Positions 22,044 through 23,563 of a DNA stretch of 23,563 nucleotides are shown piece by piece. Positions within the stretch are counted from its first letter, which is position 1. The number at the start of each line of letters is the position of its first letter. The stretch comes from Flavobacteriales bacterium UBA1937 (GTDB taxonomy: Bacteria > Bacteroidota > Bacteroidia > Flavobacteriales > Weeksellaceae). A program made the translations under genes and the position numbers. The notes below the pieces were generated by a model. It had not been told where the DNA came from. It did not search any database and saw only the letters and a program-made list of their open reading frames with translations. The DNA is taken from assembly GCA_002337005.1 (NCBI GenBank), contig DDFD01000054.1, forward strand, positions 1-23,563, written 5' to 3'.

Positions 22044-23563
22044 TTAGTAAGAATCTTCGTGTACGCTTAGAACAGCTCTACCACTAGGATCATTCATTTT
22101 TTTGAAAGCTTCATCCCATTCTAAAGCAATTGGTGTAGAACACGCAACCGAAGGAACTGAAGGAACTGTAGCGGCAGCTGTTTCACTAGGGAAATGCTCC
22201 TCAAAAATAGTTCTGTATCTGTATTCTTCTTTGTTTTGTGGTGTATTCAATGGAAATCTGAATTTTGCATTTGCCATCATTTCATCTGTCACTTCTTTTT
22301 CTGCAATTTCTTTTAAAGTGTCAATCCAACTGTAACCAACACCATCGCTAAATTGCTCTTTTTGTCTCCACGCTATGCTTTCTGGTAACATATCTTCGAA
22401 GGCTTTTCTTAAAACCCATTTTTCGATTTTACCTTCAGCTTTATTCACCATTTTATCTTTTGGATTTACATTCATTGCAATATCCATAAATTCTTTGTCT
22501 AAGAAAGGAACTCTTCCTTCTATTCCCCAGCTCATCAATGCTTTATTAGCTCTTAAACAATCATATAGGTGAAGTTTTCCTAGTTTTCTTACTGTTTCAT
22601 CGTGGAATTCTTTCGCATTTGGCGCTTTGTGGAAATACAAATATCCTCCGAAAAGCTCATCACTTCCTTCGCCAGAAAGTACCATTTTAATTCCCATAGA
22701 TTTAATGACTCTAGACATTAAATACATAGGTGTAGAGGCTCTTACCGTAGTTACGTCATACGTTTCTAAGTGATAGATAACGTCTTTTACTGCATCTATT
22801 CCTTCTTGTATGGTAAAGTGAATTTCGTGGTGTACAGAACCGATGTGTTCTGCTGCCTTTTGAGCTGCTAATAAATCTGGTGAACCTTCTAGACCAACCG
22901 CAAAACTATGTAATCTAGGATACCAAGCTTCTTGTTCGTCTCCACTTTCTATACGTTTTTTTGCATATTTTGCAGCAACTGCAGAGATGATAGAAGAATC
23001 AAGACCACCAGAAAGCAAAACTCCATAAGGAACATCACTCATCAATTGTCTATGTACAGCTTCTTCTAGACCTTTTCTAATGGCAGCAATATCAGTTTCA
23101 TTATCTTTTACAACGTCATAACTTTCCCAGTCTCTTTTGTACCATTGCTGTAATTCTTGCCCATCTTTGCTATACACAAAATGTCCTGGTAAAAAAGTTT
23201 CAATTTTATTACAAACACCTTCTAGTGATTTCAGTTCAGAGCCAATGTAGTAGTTGCCATATTTGTCCCAACCTTGATATAGAGGACAAATTCCCATGTG
23301 GTCTCTTGCAATTAAATAGATATCATTTTCAATATCATACAATGCAAAAGCAAAAATCCCATTCAGTTTTTCTATGAAATCTTTACCATCTCTTCTATAC
23401 AATGCCAAGATTACTTCGCAGTCAGATTGTGTAAGGAATTCATAATCAGGAAATTCTTTTCTCAGTTCTCTGTGGTTATAGATTTCTCCGTTTACAGCCA
23501 GAACTACTTTTCCGTCTTTGGTATATAAAGGTTGTTTCCCAGAGGTAGGATCTACAATGGCTA
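22044..23563 (-). CDS. asnB: Asparagine synthetase B (glutamine-hydrolysing), 5' truncated
   Basis: The frame is open to the window end, so the N-terminal ~50 residues, including the catalytic Cys of the glutaminase domain, are outside. Visible parts are the end of the class II glutamine amidotransferase domain (AIVDPTSGKQPLY, LAVNGEIYNHRELRKEF, FAFALYDIEND) and the synthetase domain with the ATP pyrophosphatase loop LLSGGLDSSIISAVAAKYA. Also present are MVLSGEGSDELFGGY and EGRVPFLDKEF. It makes asparagine from aspartate, ATP and glutamine. About 505 residues are present, consistent with the ~555 aa of the family. A TTG at 23408 looks like a start to ORF finders but is internal. Confidence 0.96.
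   Translation of the reverse strand, partial: AIVDPTSGKQPLYTKDGKVVLAVNGEIYNHRELRKEFPDYEFLTQSDCEVILALYRRDGKDFIEKLNGIFAFALYDIENDIYLIARDHMGICPLYQGWDKYGNYYIGSELKSLEGVCNKIETFLPGHFVYSKDGQELQQWYKRDWESYDVVKDNETDIAAIRKGLEEAVHRQLMSDVPYGVLLSGGLDSSIISAVAAKYAKKRIESGDEQEAWYPRLHSFAVGLEGSPDLLAAQKAAEHIGSVHHEIHFTIQEGIDAVKDVIYHLETYDVTTVRASTPMYLMSRVIKSMGIKMVLSGEGSDELFGGYLYFHKAPNAKEFHDETVRKLGKLHLYDCLRANKALMSWGIEGRVPFLDKEFMDIAMNVNPKDKMVNKAEGKIEKWVLRKAFEDMLPESIAWRQKEQFSDGVGYSWIDTLKEIAEKEVTDEMMANAKFRFPLNTPQNKEEYRYRTIFEEHFPSETAAATVPSVPSVACSTPIALEWDEAFKKMNDPSGRAVLSVHEDSY

Overview
The window is AT-rich. Its promoters follow the Bacteroidetes pattern (TAnnTTTG, sometimes with an upstream TTG), and its proteins look like Flavobacteriia, most like the Chryseobacterium/Cloacibacterium group. 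Signs of this are a split transketolase, 'QVGINT' head proteins, the YWVGGSGNW repeat surface protein and the TPR/LuxR-type regulator tail. The genus is inferred from protein feel, not from a search.

Left part (1-3,944): on the plus strand there is a 5'-truncated Lrp/AsnC regulator, a small four-helix membrane protein and an Rrf2-family regulator with three clustered cysteines and palindromes in its promoter. On the minus strand there is a two-gene transketolase (N-terminal subunit first, then C-terminal subunit) and a small secreted protein of unknown role. Several strong hairpin terminators separate the units.

Accessory part (3,945-11,290): a REP-like hairpin pair is followed (all minus strand) by a solitary AbiH-family phage-defence protein with a probable GTG start, a membrane-anchored LuxR-type HTH protein without the usual TPR sensor, and a two-gene surface-protein operon. 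The operon holds a 237-aa QVGINT-type secreted protein and a 1,242-aa protein built from three ~371-residue repeats. Its promoter has a good TAnnTTTG box, no clear -33 element, spaced CCCTA-type boxes just upstream and a leader of about 250 nt. This block is the most likely place for something undescribed.

Metabolic part (11,295-23,563, all minus strand): a sodium:solute symporter; a DHA2-type drug exporter; a tyrosine/homogentisate catabolic operon in the order hmgA-hppD-fahA-flavin reductase-like gene; the agmatine-to-putrescine pair aguB and aguA, separated by repeats and an unrecognised membrane protein; and asnB, cut by the window end. Tyrosine is converted to fumarate and acetoacetate by HppD, HmgA and FahA, but no maleylacetoacetate isomerase is present here. 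aguA carries four tandem 7-bp repeats within its first codons, and two REP-like structures lie between aguB and the unrecognised gene. I saw no rRNA, tRNA, CRISPR array, transposase or integrase.
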